Part shown: in pieces, positions 9,001 to 15,046 of the stretch
Layout: each line of letters begins with the position of its first letter
How positions within the stretch are numbered: the stretch's first letter is position 1
From: Bacteroidota bacterium
GTDB taxonomy: Bacteria > Bacteroidota > Bacteroidia > Chitinophagales > Saprospiraceae
Length of the DNA: 15,285 bases
Assembly: GCA_018969455.1 (NCBI GenBank)
Contig: JAGWYI010000033.1
Location: 1-15,285 of the forward strand
Direction of reading: 5' to 3'
Notes under the pieces: generated by a model
Databases searched by the model: none
Told to the model about the DNA's origin: nothing
The model's input: the letters and a program-made list of their open reading frames with translations, nothing else
Translations under genes and position numbers: made by a program

Positions 9001-9768
9001 TTTCTTCCAAATCGGACCGCTTACGTTGGCTGTTCCCAAAAACCACCCATAATTGTCCAAATAGTTGGAATTCTCAATGTCTACCATGCCATGGTATTCA
9101 CTGGCCGGGCCTTTGGTCACTACCGAAATTACACCCCCTGTTACGTCGCCATATTCAGCGCCCAATCCCCCGGTAATAACCGAAATCTGTTCAATGTCCT
9201 GAACAGGCGGTGGGGTACCCTGCACACGAATACCGTCAATGTAATAGTTGGTGCCCGCCGCACGGGAACCTTTGATGTTAATTTCCCCTCCATCAATAGA
9301 GGTTGTACCCGCAGTGGTGGCAACTATGGCGTTTACACTCCGTGTGGGCAAATTCTTGATCTGATCCGAGGTTAAAGTCTGACCGCCCGATGTTTTGTCT
9401 TTCTCAATCAGGGGCGCTTTGTACCGTGAAATTACAACCTCATTCAAAACGGTGTTGGATGACATCGTAACATTCAGATAGTTATACTGCCCGCCCAAGA
9501 CTTGTTGCCCGACAGTTCGGCTTGTTGAAAATCCGGTATACGAAACCTCAACATCGTACTTGCCCGGATCAATCTGAATGCGATACTCGCCTTCAGCATT
9601 CGTAATAGCTCCTTTCACAAAATCGGCGCCTTTGAGCACCTTGATGGAAGCCCCAATCAACGCCTCTTTCTTGTCATCGGTAACCTTACCGGTCAGTACG
9701 GTCGACTGAGCCAGCAATGCTCCCGTGCTCAGGATCAACGCGCATGTTAATAGTAAAGAACGTACCAT
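6100..9768 (-). CDS. TonB-dependent receptor with carboxypeptidase-like N-domain
   Basis: A 1222-residue outer membrane receptor. The ATG at 9768 begins a signal peptide (MVRSLLLTCALILSTGALLA, then Q); upstream in-frame starts would add hydrophobic residues and were rejected. Residues 23-103 form a carboxypeptidase-regulatory-like domain (VLTGKVTDDKKEALIGASI, NAEGEYRI, YDVEVSYTGFS). Residues ~112-220 form the plug (LPTRSVNAIVATTAG, INIKGSRAAGTNYYIDG, YGDVTGGVISVVTKG). The remainder is a ~1000-residue barrel ending in a C-terminal phenylalanine (GASVNF). TonB receptors import ligands, or act as energised outer membrane gates, using the TonB-ExbBD motor. No SusD-like gene follows and no SusC signature is seen, so this is not a standard glycan-uptake pair. 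Its partners appear to be the giant secreted protein and the PorV-like barrel downstream. The ligand cannot be inferred. Confidence 0.9.
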   Translation of the reverse strand: MVRSLLLTCALILSTGALLAQSTVLTGKVTDDKKEALIGASIKVLKGADFVKGAITNAEGEYRIQIDPGKYDVEVSYTGFSTSRTVGQQVLGGQYNYLNVTMSSNTVLNEVVISRYKAPLIEKDKTSGGQTLTSDQIKNLPTRSVNAIVATTAGTTSIDGGEINIKGSRAAGTNYYIDGIRVQGTPPPVQDIEQISVITGGLGAEYGDVTGGVISVVTKGPASEYHGMVDIENSNYLDNYGWFLGTANVSGPIWKKKMPNGTSRTVVGFRLSGQYKVQKDDDPPATSVWQVKDGVRDNLNAHPLRRGLNGTTISNSAEFITNDSVDVYNYNPYQNRTDLDVTGKLDFKLTEKIDFSVTGTYANVQNRFNPSDDGFTTWNVLNSFNNPTSYSQRTRGIARFRHRLGSTSDEAEKSDNKITISNASYQLQFGFERGTNQRYDPRHKDRYFDYGYIGRFDFSYVPVVGLNDAGNFAHVDNREQFNGFTPGYINRSGQLVVPNGGKTTNGENTTLGGLVAYNEFADPTSYASYVARNGLLSSTYDDVWGGMYSNINTVYNRYNKSETDILTITASSSFDLKLGKSGVHSIQFGLMNEQRTLRSYSLAPFGLWNLGEQTINGHFNGLDTTKIIGMVDNPFTGDSVPVYANAYVNFPDKKFYRKVRESLGKPLDEWVNINALTPEQLNLNMFAARELTDQGLIGYYGYDYLGNKTEKGVTFNDFFTSKDAEGIRNFPVAPLQPLYQAAYIKDKFTFNKMIFSLGVRVERFDLNTKVLRDQYSLYQIMSAKDYFATVPGVPNRPATIGDDFKVYLAEAQNLGKPKAFRDGNTWYFADGRQANDGNVIFGGGVVTPLLLDTIAGDDIIDSRYDPNTSFQDYKPQVNWLPRLAFSFPISEDANFFAHYDVLVQRPPSNWEVTPLDYLYFYTAGRTPTNNASLKPERVVDYEVGFQQRLNTNSAIKFSAYYRELRDMIQRRTVLYVPVIGRYDTYGNIDYGTVKGFTFQYDLRRVQNFEMRLAYTLQFADGTGSDVNSQRGLTSRGNIRSLFPLNFDERHNIQAILDYRFDEGKAYNGPRIFGNDILANFGANMQLAAVSGRPYTSKIRPTRFGGEGTSGAINGSRLPWRLNIDLRLDKTFSLTAKDKRPLTINVYFRVSNLLNRLNVVGVYGATGDPRNDGYFTSAEGRSVLSGISEAQQKAYLSSYNWILLNPNNYAQPRRLYLGASVNF

Positions 9769-9800
9769 AAAACAGTGGTTAAAAAAGATGAATATAATCC

Positions 9801-9845
9801 AAAAAGGGCGCAATAATAGCAAATATCCGCTACAACACCCTTTTT
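9801..9845 (-). terminator. Terminator-like stem overlapping the dehydrogenase stop
   Basis: On the minus strand AAAAAGGG (9845-9838) pairs with CCCTTTTT (9808-9801), 8 bp around a ~29-nt interior that can itself form a TAGC/GCTA helix. The 5' arm lies within the last codons of the dehydrogenase, whose stop is at 9830-9832. The distal arm provides five U residues. The A/T symmetry would let it work in both directions. The long interior weakens the prediction. If active, it separates the dehydrogenase from the receptor operon or makes the latter subject to readthrough. Confidence 0.4.
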
Positions 9846-10771
9846 ATTTTCTCCAAAAGCGTTTCCGCAAGCAATCGTTTCGATTCTACAGTCCATCCGG
9901 CAACATGCGGACTCAAAATTACCCGCTCCTGCGCATACAAGCGCGCATACAAGGACGCCTCTTCCTCCGTAAATGTCCCCACCTTCTCATTTTCAAATAC
10001 ATCCAAACACGCCCCCCCAATCTTGCCTGCCTCCAGGCCTTTCACTACAGCCTCGGTATCTATGCAAGCCCCGCGTGCAGTATTTATTAATATAAAACCA
10101 GGCTTGCACCGCTCAATAAATGCTGCATTTACAAAATGCCGCGTCTCAACCGTTAAGGGTAAATGCAAACTGATGATGTCACTCTCCGCCAAAATCCGAT
10201 CAATTTCTTCAAGCTCCTCAACCCAAGACATTCCTTCCAAATAATTGTTCAAATATCGATCATAAGCCAATATTTTCATTTCCATCCCGGCCAATTTTTT
10301 AGCAAACTGGCTACCCGTATGCCCAAAGCCAATTATGCCCAAGGTTTTCCCCCGCAATTCCCATCCCCGATTCAATTCTCTTTGCCAAACCTTTGCCCTT
10401 ACCTCCCGATCGCATCGCAATAAATGGTTGCTCAAACTTAACAACATCCCCAAAGCATGCTCTGCTACTGCATTCCGATTCCCTTCCGGACTGCTCAACA
10501 CCCACACCCCACGCACTTGCGCATACGCCCGATCTACGATCTCCATCCCAGAACCCAGTCGACCCACAAACCGCAAACGTTCTGCACGATCTAAAAACAC
10601 CCGGTCTACCAAAATTTTGCTGTTGATTATCAACCCCTCAAAGTTCGGAATGATTTCAAGCGTCTCCTCCATGCTAATGGTGGGCTCATACAGGCAGGTA
10701 TACCCAATACCCGCCAATCCCTCTATCAACAATGGATGACAATCATCTGTTATCAGCACCCGTTTCATCAT
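9830..10771 (-). CDS. D-isomer-specific 2-hydroxyacid dehydrogenase (SerA-like)
   Basis: A 313-residue cytoplasmic NAD(P)-dependent dehydrogenase. The nucleotide-binding glycine motif is at residues 148-153 (GFGHTG, within TLGIIGFGHTG), with an acidic residue, Asp171, after the second strand that favours NAD(H). The catalytic triad of the family is intact: Arg233 in NTARG, Glu260 in LDVFEN and His289 in SPHVAG. Length fits the short family members lacking a C-terminal ACT domain. These enzymes interconvert 2-hydroxy and 2-oxo acids. Phosphoglycerate dehydrogenase is the closest well-known relative, but the exact substrate cannot be read from sequence, so serA is not assigned. Two adjacent methionine codons (10771 and 10768) could each start it. 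The TonB receptor follows 61 nt downstream on the same strand across a terminator-like stem, and no functional link is evident. Confidence 0.9.
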   Translation of the reverse strand: MMKRVLITDDCHPLLIEGLAGIGYTCLYEPTISMEETLEIIPNFEGLIINSKILVDRVFLDRAERLRFVGRLGSGMEIVDRAYAQVRGVWVLSSPEGNRNAVAEHALGMLLSLSNHLLRCDREVRAKVWQRELNRGWELRGKTLGIIGFGHTGSQFAKKLAGMEMKILAYDRYLNNYLEGMSWVEELEEIDRILAESDIISLHLPLTVETRHFVNAAFIERCKPGFILINTARGACIDTEAVVKGLEAGKIGGACLDVFENEKVGTFTEEEASLYARLYAQERVILSPHVAGWTVESKRLLAETLLEKIKRVL

Positions 10772-10970
10772 CTTTCTTGGTCGAAATTATCCCTTTCCCA
10801 ACAATCCAAAATCCCTATTGTGTGAATCGACTGTTGTCAGTTGTGAATGTACCCGCTCGCTTCGTGAAAGAAGTTGAAAATTCCACATGGATGCCAGACA
10901 TTAGCTCCCGCATTTTTTCTACAAACTCCAACTGCTGAGCGATTAGCGGCAAAGATATTTAGACCTTGCA
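10772..10970. other. Divergent intergenic region
   Basis: This gap separates the minus-strand dehydrogenase from the plus-strand lipoprotein gene. It carries a minus-strand TATCTTTG -7 match at 10957-10950. It also holds a short minus-strand frame (ATG at 10913, stop at 10815-10817, 32 residues, MRELMSGIHVEFSTSF at its start) that could be an upstream ORF in the dehydrogenase leader or a chance frame. No TAnnTTTG element was found on the plus strand for the lipoprotein gene. Confidence 0.4.
10950..10957 (-). promoter_or_regulatory. Possible -7 element for the dehydrogenase
   Basis: Minus-strand TATCTTTG matches TAnnTTTG exactly and would give a leader of ~170 nt before the dehydrogenase start at 10771. 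No TTG lies at 17-23 nt upstream; the nearest candidate is GTG at 19 nt, inside the divergent gene. One such octamer match is expected by chance every few kilobases, so this is tentative. Confidence 0.3.
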
Positions 10971-11630
10971 ATGAAACACATCTTTTTTTCAGTTCTGATC
11001 ACTTTGGCATTTTCTTATTGCGCCAATTCGCCAAAAAGCCAAACCGGTAACATTCAATGTTACGTCCGACTGGACGAACAAGAAGGTTTAATCAAAGCCG
11101 AAGCATCTTTCCGACGCGGATTGGCCGATGCCTCAATCGAAATTCCGGGAGGAATGCGCTTCCTGAACAAACCCATGACGCTTACCAAAATTTCTGATAT
11201 CCAATATAGAACCGAATTCAAAACGGTGTTTCTTCCCGAATGCTCTTTTTCCTGGAACGATCCTGAAAAAAAAGAACACACGCTCTCTCTTCCCCTAAAT
11301 GCAATCTCCGATTTTGCCTTCGATGCCGATACCCTAAAATTCGGAGCGCCCGCCGCACTTCACTGGAAAGGACCCGTGCTCGAAAAAGGAGAATCACTGG
11401 TGCTTATTTGGGAAAAATCAGATGGATCTGCTACGGTTCCCATGGAAATCATTTCCAGCGGTCCGGAACCTAAAATTGAATTCCCTGGAGCCAAAATGGC
11501 CGAACTCTCAAAAGGAAAATGGCAACTTTATCTGGTCAGAAAAAAATTGATCCGAAAAGAAGTAGATGGATATCAAACTTCTACCGTACTGGAATTGTAC
11601 ACCAAACCAAAATCAATTTCTATCCGGTAA
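10971..11630 (+). CDS. Putative lipoprotein of unknown function
   Basis: A 219-residue protein beginning MKHIFFSVLITLAFSYC. The short hydrophobic leader ends in Cys17, followed by ANSPKS, so a signal-peptidase II lipoprotein is likely, although the residues before the cysteine (FSY) are not an ideal lipobox. The mature part has no recognised motif. It alternates short hydrophobic strands and charged turns, with two beta-like halves (to ~residue 110, then HWKGPVLEKGESLVLIWEKS onward), suggesting an all-beta, possibly immunoglobulin-like fold. Two further cysteines occur (in NIQCYV and PECSFS). The start at 10971 is the only one giving a complete signal sequence. The gene stands alone: the dehydrogenase diverges upstream and the next plus-strand gene is ~430 nt away. 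Function unknown. Confidence 0.75.
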   Translation: MKHIFFSVLITLAFSYCANSPKSQTGNIQCYVRLDEQEGLIKAEASFRRGLADASIEIPGGMRFLNKPMTLTKISDIQYRTEFKTVFLPECSFSWNDPEKKEHTLSLPLNAISDFAFDADTLKFGAPAALHWKGPVLEKGESLVLIWEKSDGSATVPMEIISSGPEPKIEFPGAKMAELSKGKWQLYLVRKKLIRKEVDGYQTSTVLELYTKPKSISIR

Positions 11631-12015
11631 AATTGAAACTTCTTAACCTGAACGGAAAACCTCCCATCTGGACCTTAAAACAGGCTCATTTTTAATCATT
11701 TACTTTACGATGCCAGGTGTTGTGCTCTACAACCCTAAATAATTCGTTGTATATCACCGAAACCCATCCTGATTTATCCCAAAAAATCCGGCGGATCCTG
11801 GTATAATTAAAGGAACCCTCTCGCACTATCCACAAAACCTGTACTGCCGCTAAACTATATTAACCCGCTATTCAGGGGGAATTAAACCCGTCTCTTATGG
11901 GTTGTTGAAGTTTTTTTTTGCCCCTTTTATCGAATTCTTCCCATGTCTTTGCTCAAATTTGGCCATTTAAGGCCTTGTTAACGTTTAATTCCTGCAAGCA
12001 ACACAGCAAATGCCC
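11631..12015 (+). other. Gene-free spacer with a terminator-like element
   Basis: No plausible coding frame. AACCC (11885-11889) pairs with GGGTT (11899-11903) over a 9-nt loop, followed seven bases later by nine T residues (11911-11919). This could end transcripts from the lipoprotein gene, but it lies ~255 nt after that stop and the stem is short. GGCC-ATTTAA-GGCC at 11961-11974 is a small inverted repeat ~40 nt upstream of the promoter for the thioredoxin-family gene and could be a binding site. The rest shows no structure I can support. Confidence 0.35.
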
Positions 12016-12023
12016 TAATTTTG
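12016..12023 (+). promoter_or_regulatory. -7 element for the TlpA-family gene
   Basis: TAATTTTG matches the Bacteroidota TAnnTTTG -7 consensus and lies 35 nt before the ATG at 12059, giving a leader of about 30 nt. No TTG is found at the usual -33 distance (the region reads CCTGC), so it may need an activator or be weak. Confidence 0.45.
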
Positions 12024-12058
12024 TGTCTTAATATTTGCATCACAAACGATTTGTTTTC

Positions 12059-13456
12059 ATGAAATATCTTTTTCTGCTGCTCTTCTTCCCAGCCTCTCTG
12101 TGGGCATTCCAAAAAAATTCCCCCAACCAGGCCCCGAAAGATCCGCGCGAAAACGGAACTGTTACCCTCAACTGCCGCCTGTACAGCGCTCCATTCAACC
12201 TGGATAGCCTAACCCTCTACGAACCCATGGGCCTCGCAACCCATGCAGTCGCTCGCGGTGGAAAACGCCAATCGGATAGCCTCTACGTGTTTACAATCCC
12301 TGCATCCAATTCGCCGCGCTTTTTCATGGTGGGAATTAATGAACTAAGTGCCGCCCCCCTCATCCTGGGCTCCGAACCTTCTGTCAATTTTTTCGCCAAC
12401 GGCCAAATTATCCAAAAAGGACGTACCGCTGGATCTCCCATTAATAAAGCATACGAAAATGTAATAAAACGTGCCGATTACTTCCATCAACAAGCAGAAA
12501 AGGCACAAACAGACCGCCGAACGGGTTCCGGCGCTGTACTCCAAAATGCCATCAAACAACTGAATGCCCTCAACCACGCTAAATCGGAGTTCCTCGACTC
12601 CCTCAAACAAACCAATAACCTACTCTATCATGTAGCATCCCTGTATCTGCACCCCGATTATGTAGGACAAAAAGAATTCGCCAACGAAAAAGATTTTATC
12701 GCTAAACAGTTTTTCGCATTCGCAAACCTCGCCAAAGATCGCAAATACGACGATCTGCCCGATGTACAAAGCGCTTTCGACCATTTTCATACCGCATTGA
12801 TCGGAAGCGGCGCCACGCCGGAGGAAATTAAATCCTATGTGGATGCACAATTAAACAAGTTGATCGCTGGCACCAAAACACACCGATTCGCACTCAGCGG
12901 TGTAATCAGTGCCGCTAAATTAACCAACTCACCCAATTTCCCATCCTGGGCCCAACGTTACCTGAATGATTATAAAGATTCCAAATTCGGAGAAATCCTT
13001 CGATTGGAATATGAAATGAAAAAAGCTTCCACTTTTACGCCAGGTTTCGAAGCACCCGATTTAGTCGGTATGACCCCGGATAGCAGCACTTTCGCACTGA
13101 GTAAATTGCGCGGTAAAGTGGTTCTGGTCGATTTTTGGGCCAGCTGGTGCGGCCCTTGCCGAAAAGAAAACCCCAACGTGAAAATGAACTACGCCAAATA
13201 CAAGGATAAAGGTTTCGATGTCATCGGAATCAGTCTCGACAGAGATATTAATGCCTGGCGTACCGCCATAGAACAAGATGGACTACTTTGGCATCACATC
13301 TCCGACTTGAAAGGCTGGCAAAGTGAACACGCCGCCCTGTACTCAGTCACTTCAATCCCCCAAACACTCCTGATAGATAAACAAGGAAAAATCATAGCAC
13401 GGAATATTCGCGGAGAACAACTGGGTGAAAAACTCAAAGGAATTTTCGGGGAGTAA
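12059..13456 (+). CDS. Exported TlpA-family thiol-disulfide oxidoreductase
   Basis: A 465-residue protein from the ATG at 12059, which begins a signal peptide (MKYLFLLLFFPASLWA, then FQKN). A TTG further upstream (12035) would add polar residues and is disfavoured. Residues ~33-125 are beta-rich and resemble the DUF4369-type N-terminal domain common in Bacteroidota TlpA proteins. Residues ~130-320 are mainly helical with many Lys/Asp. Residues ~328-465 form the thioredoxin-like domain (FEAPDLVG opening, VVLVDFWASWCGPC with Cys364 and Cys367, and a cis-proline at 434 in TSIPQ). It is expected to reduce or isomerise protein disulfides in the periplasm or on the outer side of the inner membrane. 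The substrate is unknown. The gene is monocistronic, with a -7 element upstream and a strong terminator 25 nt downstream. Confidence 0.9.
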   Translation: MKYLFLLLFFPASLWAFQKNSPNQAPKDPRENGTVTLNCRLYSAPFNLDSLTLYEPMGLATHAVARGGKRQSDSLYVFTIPASNSPRFFMVGINELSAAPLILGSEPSVNFFANGQIIQKGRTAGSPINKAYENVIKRADYFHQQAEKAQTDRRTGSGAVLQNAIKQLNALNHAKSEFLDSLKQTNNLLYHVASLYLHPDYVGQKEFANEKDFIAKQFFAFANLAKDRKYDDLPDVQSAFDHFHTALIGSGATPEEIKSYVDAQLNKLIAGTKTHRFALSGVISAAKLTNSPNFPSWAQRYLNDYKDSKFGEILRLEYEMKKASTFTPGFEAPDLVGMTPDSSTFALSKLRGKVVLVDFWASWCGPCRKENPNVKMNYAKYKDKGFDVIGISLDRDINAWRTAIEQDGLLWHHISDLKGWQSEHAALYSVTSIPQTLLIDKQGKIIARNIRGEQLGEKLKGIFGE

Positions 13457-13480
13457 ACAGATTCATCCCCAACGTCTCTA

Positions 13481-13529
13481 TAAATCAAAAAAAAGCGTCA
13501 TCCAGTAAATGACGCTTTTTTTTGATTTA
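13481..13529. terminator. Bidirectional intrinsic terminator
   Basis: A perfect 21-bp inverted repeat (13481-13501 with 13509-13529) around the 7-nt loop CCAGTAA. The core GCGTCAT/ATGACGC is flanked by eight A on one side and eight T on the other, so either transcript gets a GC-containing stem followed by a U8 tract. It begins 25 nt after the TlpA-family stop and can also end the minus-strand anti-sigma-like gene coming from 13701. A weaker GCCT/AGGC stem with a minus-strand U tract (13681-13640) lies closer to that gene. Confidence 0.9.
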
Positions 13530-13700
13530 GACCCTATTGAAAAATATTTTCTATTTATTTTTAACCAGACCAGGCCTTTTTTGTCCCAGGTGCTGGAAAT
13601 AATAGGACTAAATTACGGCAAAAAAAGAACCGACTTATGAAAAAAACTGCCTATTTATCAGAAATTTAAATTTTTACAGGCTTTTACAAGAACTAAGCAC

Positions 13701-15017
13701 CTACAAGGATGCAATCACACCCGCACGCAAACTAAGCGTATGAATTCGAGAAGGATCCGGACCAATTCCTTTTCTAGTTAATGTCCCCTGCAACATGGGC
13801 TCCAAGAATAAAGCAGCACGGCTACCTACCTTTCTTTCTATTCGTAGACCCGCATCTGCACTCAAATAAAAATTATCGGCAATTGAACCGTTTTCAAATG
13901 TTCCACGACCCGCTTTAAGGGTTTTGGGACCGGTATTACCGCCAGGAATTGTAGATTGTGATAAACCCGGGTAGTAAATTGTTTTGGTTTTATATTGTTT
14001 CTTCGCCGCAAATTGAGCCGTTGTACCCCCAACCGCACTCAAATTCCAACGCCCCAACTTTCCCAACTGTCTGTTCAAATGAACTGGTATAGCTACCAAA
14101 TGAGCTGAAACCTCCTGTATATAAGCGCCATAATAACCATTGTTTACGTTGCCACTGTATATTTCAACCTTTAACTTTGGTTGAAAGGTCTTTTGGGAAT
14201 ACCCAATCCCTCCTTCAATACCCCATTTCCCTTTCCGATATCCTATAGCCAAACCACCTTCCGTGCCATTCACCTGTCGGGTATCAGATTCTAGCTTGAC
14301 CATGTTCCGATCCCAAGCTCCAAATGCCAGGGCATAAAAACGGGAACCCATTTTTGATTCCGCCTTTTTCTGAAAAACAGCCACTGGCGATGGTTGAACG
14401 GATTGCGGCAAAAAGTGAACCATCGGTATTTCTCCACTCAATACAGGAACCGGGTCTAACAAGGATGCCTCTTTCGATTCTGACGAAACAATTACCGATT
14501 GCAAGGGGTCAATTGCAGAAATTGTTTGTCCCGAGGTAAAGGGTTGTAAAACAAATACCGAGCCCGCTGTTGGCTTGGAATGAGCAGGGCTGTGCGTGCG
14601 AACTTGCCTTCCAACTCGATGTTTTTGAGCGCCCGATGCCACGCTGGCAACAGGTCCTTCTAAATGCCCAGCTTGGGTGTCATTTGTCCCCGAATTCGAG
14701 CGCATCCCATCCAGGTACCCAAATAATAACAGAAATACAGCAGCCTCTGCTAATTTTAAAACCCAAATTCTCCGACGCAGTCTGTGCTCTGCATCCAAAC
14801 GGTTCGACATTTGTTCCCAGTGAGCCTGCTCAAATGGAGCCTCCAACTGGGAAAGCACCCGCCGATATTGCTGATCTGTTTCCGGATCAGTAGCATCGCC
14901 GAAAAGCGTACGCCCCATCTTTTGCTCCAGTAAATCCCAACTGGATGCGTCAAAGGGGGCCTCGTAATGCTCGAGCGCCGACTTTAAAATTGAATCAAAT
15001 TTTTTTTCTTCTTGCAT
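13701..15017 (-). CDS. Dma-like dual membrane-spanning anti-sigma factor
   Basis: A 438-residue protein from the ATG at 15017, 29 nt after the sigma factor stop. Residues 1-83 are soluble and charged, with a repeated motif: EAPFDASSWDLLEQKM at 19-34 and EAPFEQAHWEQMSNRL at 59-74. Residues ~84-103 (IWVLKLAEAAVFLLLFGYL) form one transmembrane helix preceded by RLRRR, which predicts N-inside topology. Residues ~105-222 are a Ser/Pro/Ala/Gln-rich linker without a fold signature. Residues ~223-438 alternate aromatic and glycine-rich strands (RFYALAFGAW, GGLAIGYRKGKWGIEGGIGY, YLSADAGLRIE, LSLRAGVIASL) as in small outer membrane barrels. Dma proteins of Bacteroides thetaiotaomicron have this plan: a cytoplasmic sigma-binding end, an inner membrane helix, a linker across the periplasm and an outer membrane barrel. 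The architecture and sigma neighbour are visible; sigma binding and barrel insertion are inferred. The alternative is an ordinary membrane protein with a PorT-like C-terminal domain. Confidence 0.75.
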   Translation of the reverse strand: MQEEKKFDSILKSALEHYEAPFDASSWDLLEQKMGRTLFGDATDPETDQQYRRVLSQLEAPFEQAHWEQMSNRLDAEHRLRRRIWVLKLAEAAVFLLLFGYLDGMRSNSGTNDTQAGHLEGPVASVASGAQKHRVGRQVRTHSPAHSKPTAGSVFVLQPFTSGQTISAIDPLQSVIVSSESKEASLLDPVPVLSGEIPMVHFLPQSVQPSPVAVFQKKAESKMGSRFYALAFGAWDRNMVKLESDTRQVNGTEGGLAIGYRKGKWGIEGGIGYSQKTFQPKLKVEIYSGNVNNGYYGAYIQEVSAHLVAIPVHLNRQLGKLGRWNLSAVGGTTAQFAAKKQYKTKTIYYPGLSQSTIPGGNTGPKTLKAGRGTFENGSIADNFYLSADAGLRIERKVGSRAALFLEPMLQGTLTRKGIGPDPSRIHTLSLRAGVIASL

Positions 15018-15046
15018 GACCGTTCTATTGGGTCCTTTTATGTCAT

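Noticed and set aside
6100..9768. Assignment of the TonB receptor as a SusC homologue in a polysaccharide utilisation locus
   Set aside because: No SusD-like gene or glycoside hydrolase is adjacent, and no SusC signature was seen after the N-terminal domain.
9914..9921. Minus-strand TAATTTTG inside the dehydrogenase gene as the promoter of the receptor operon
   Set aside because: The nearest TTG is 16 bases upstream, outside the usual 17-23 spacing, and isolated matches to this element occur by chance every few kilobases.
10732..10938. A 68-codon plus-strand frame overlapping the dehydrogenase start
   Set aside because: It overlaps the first codons of the dehydrogenase on the other strand, has no motif and no promoter.
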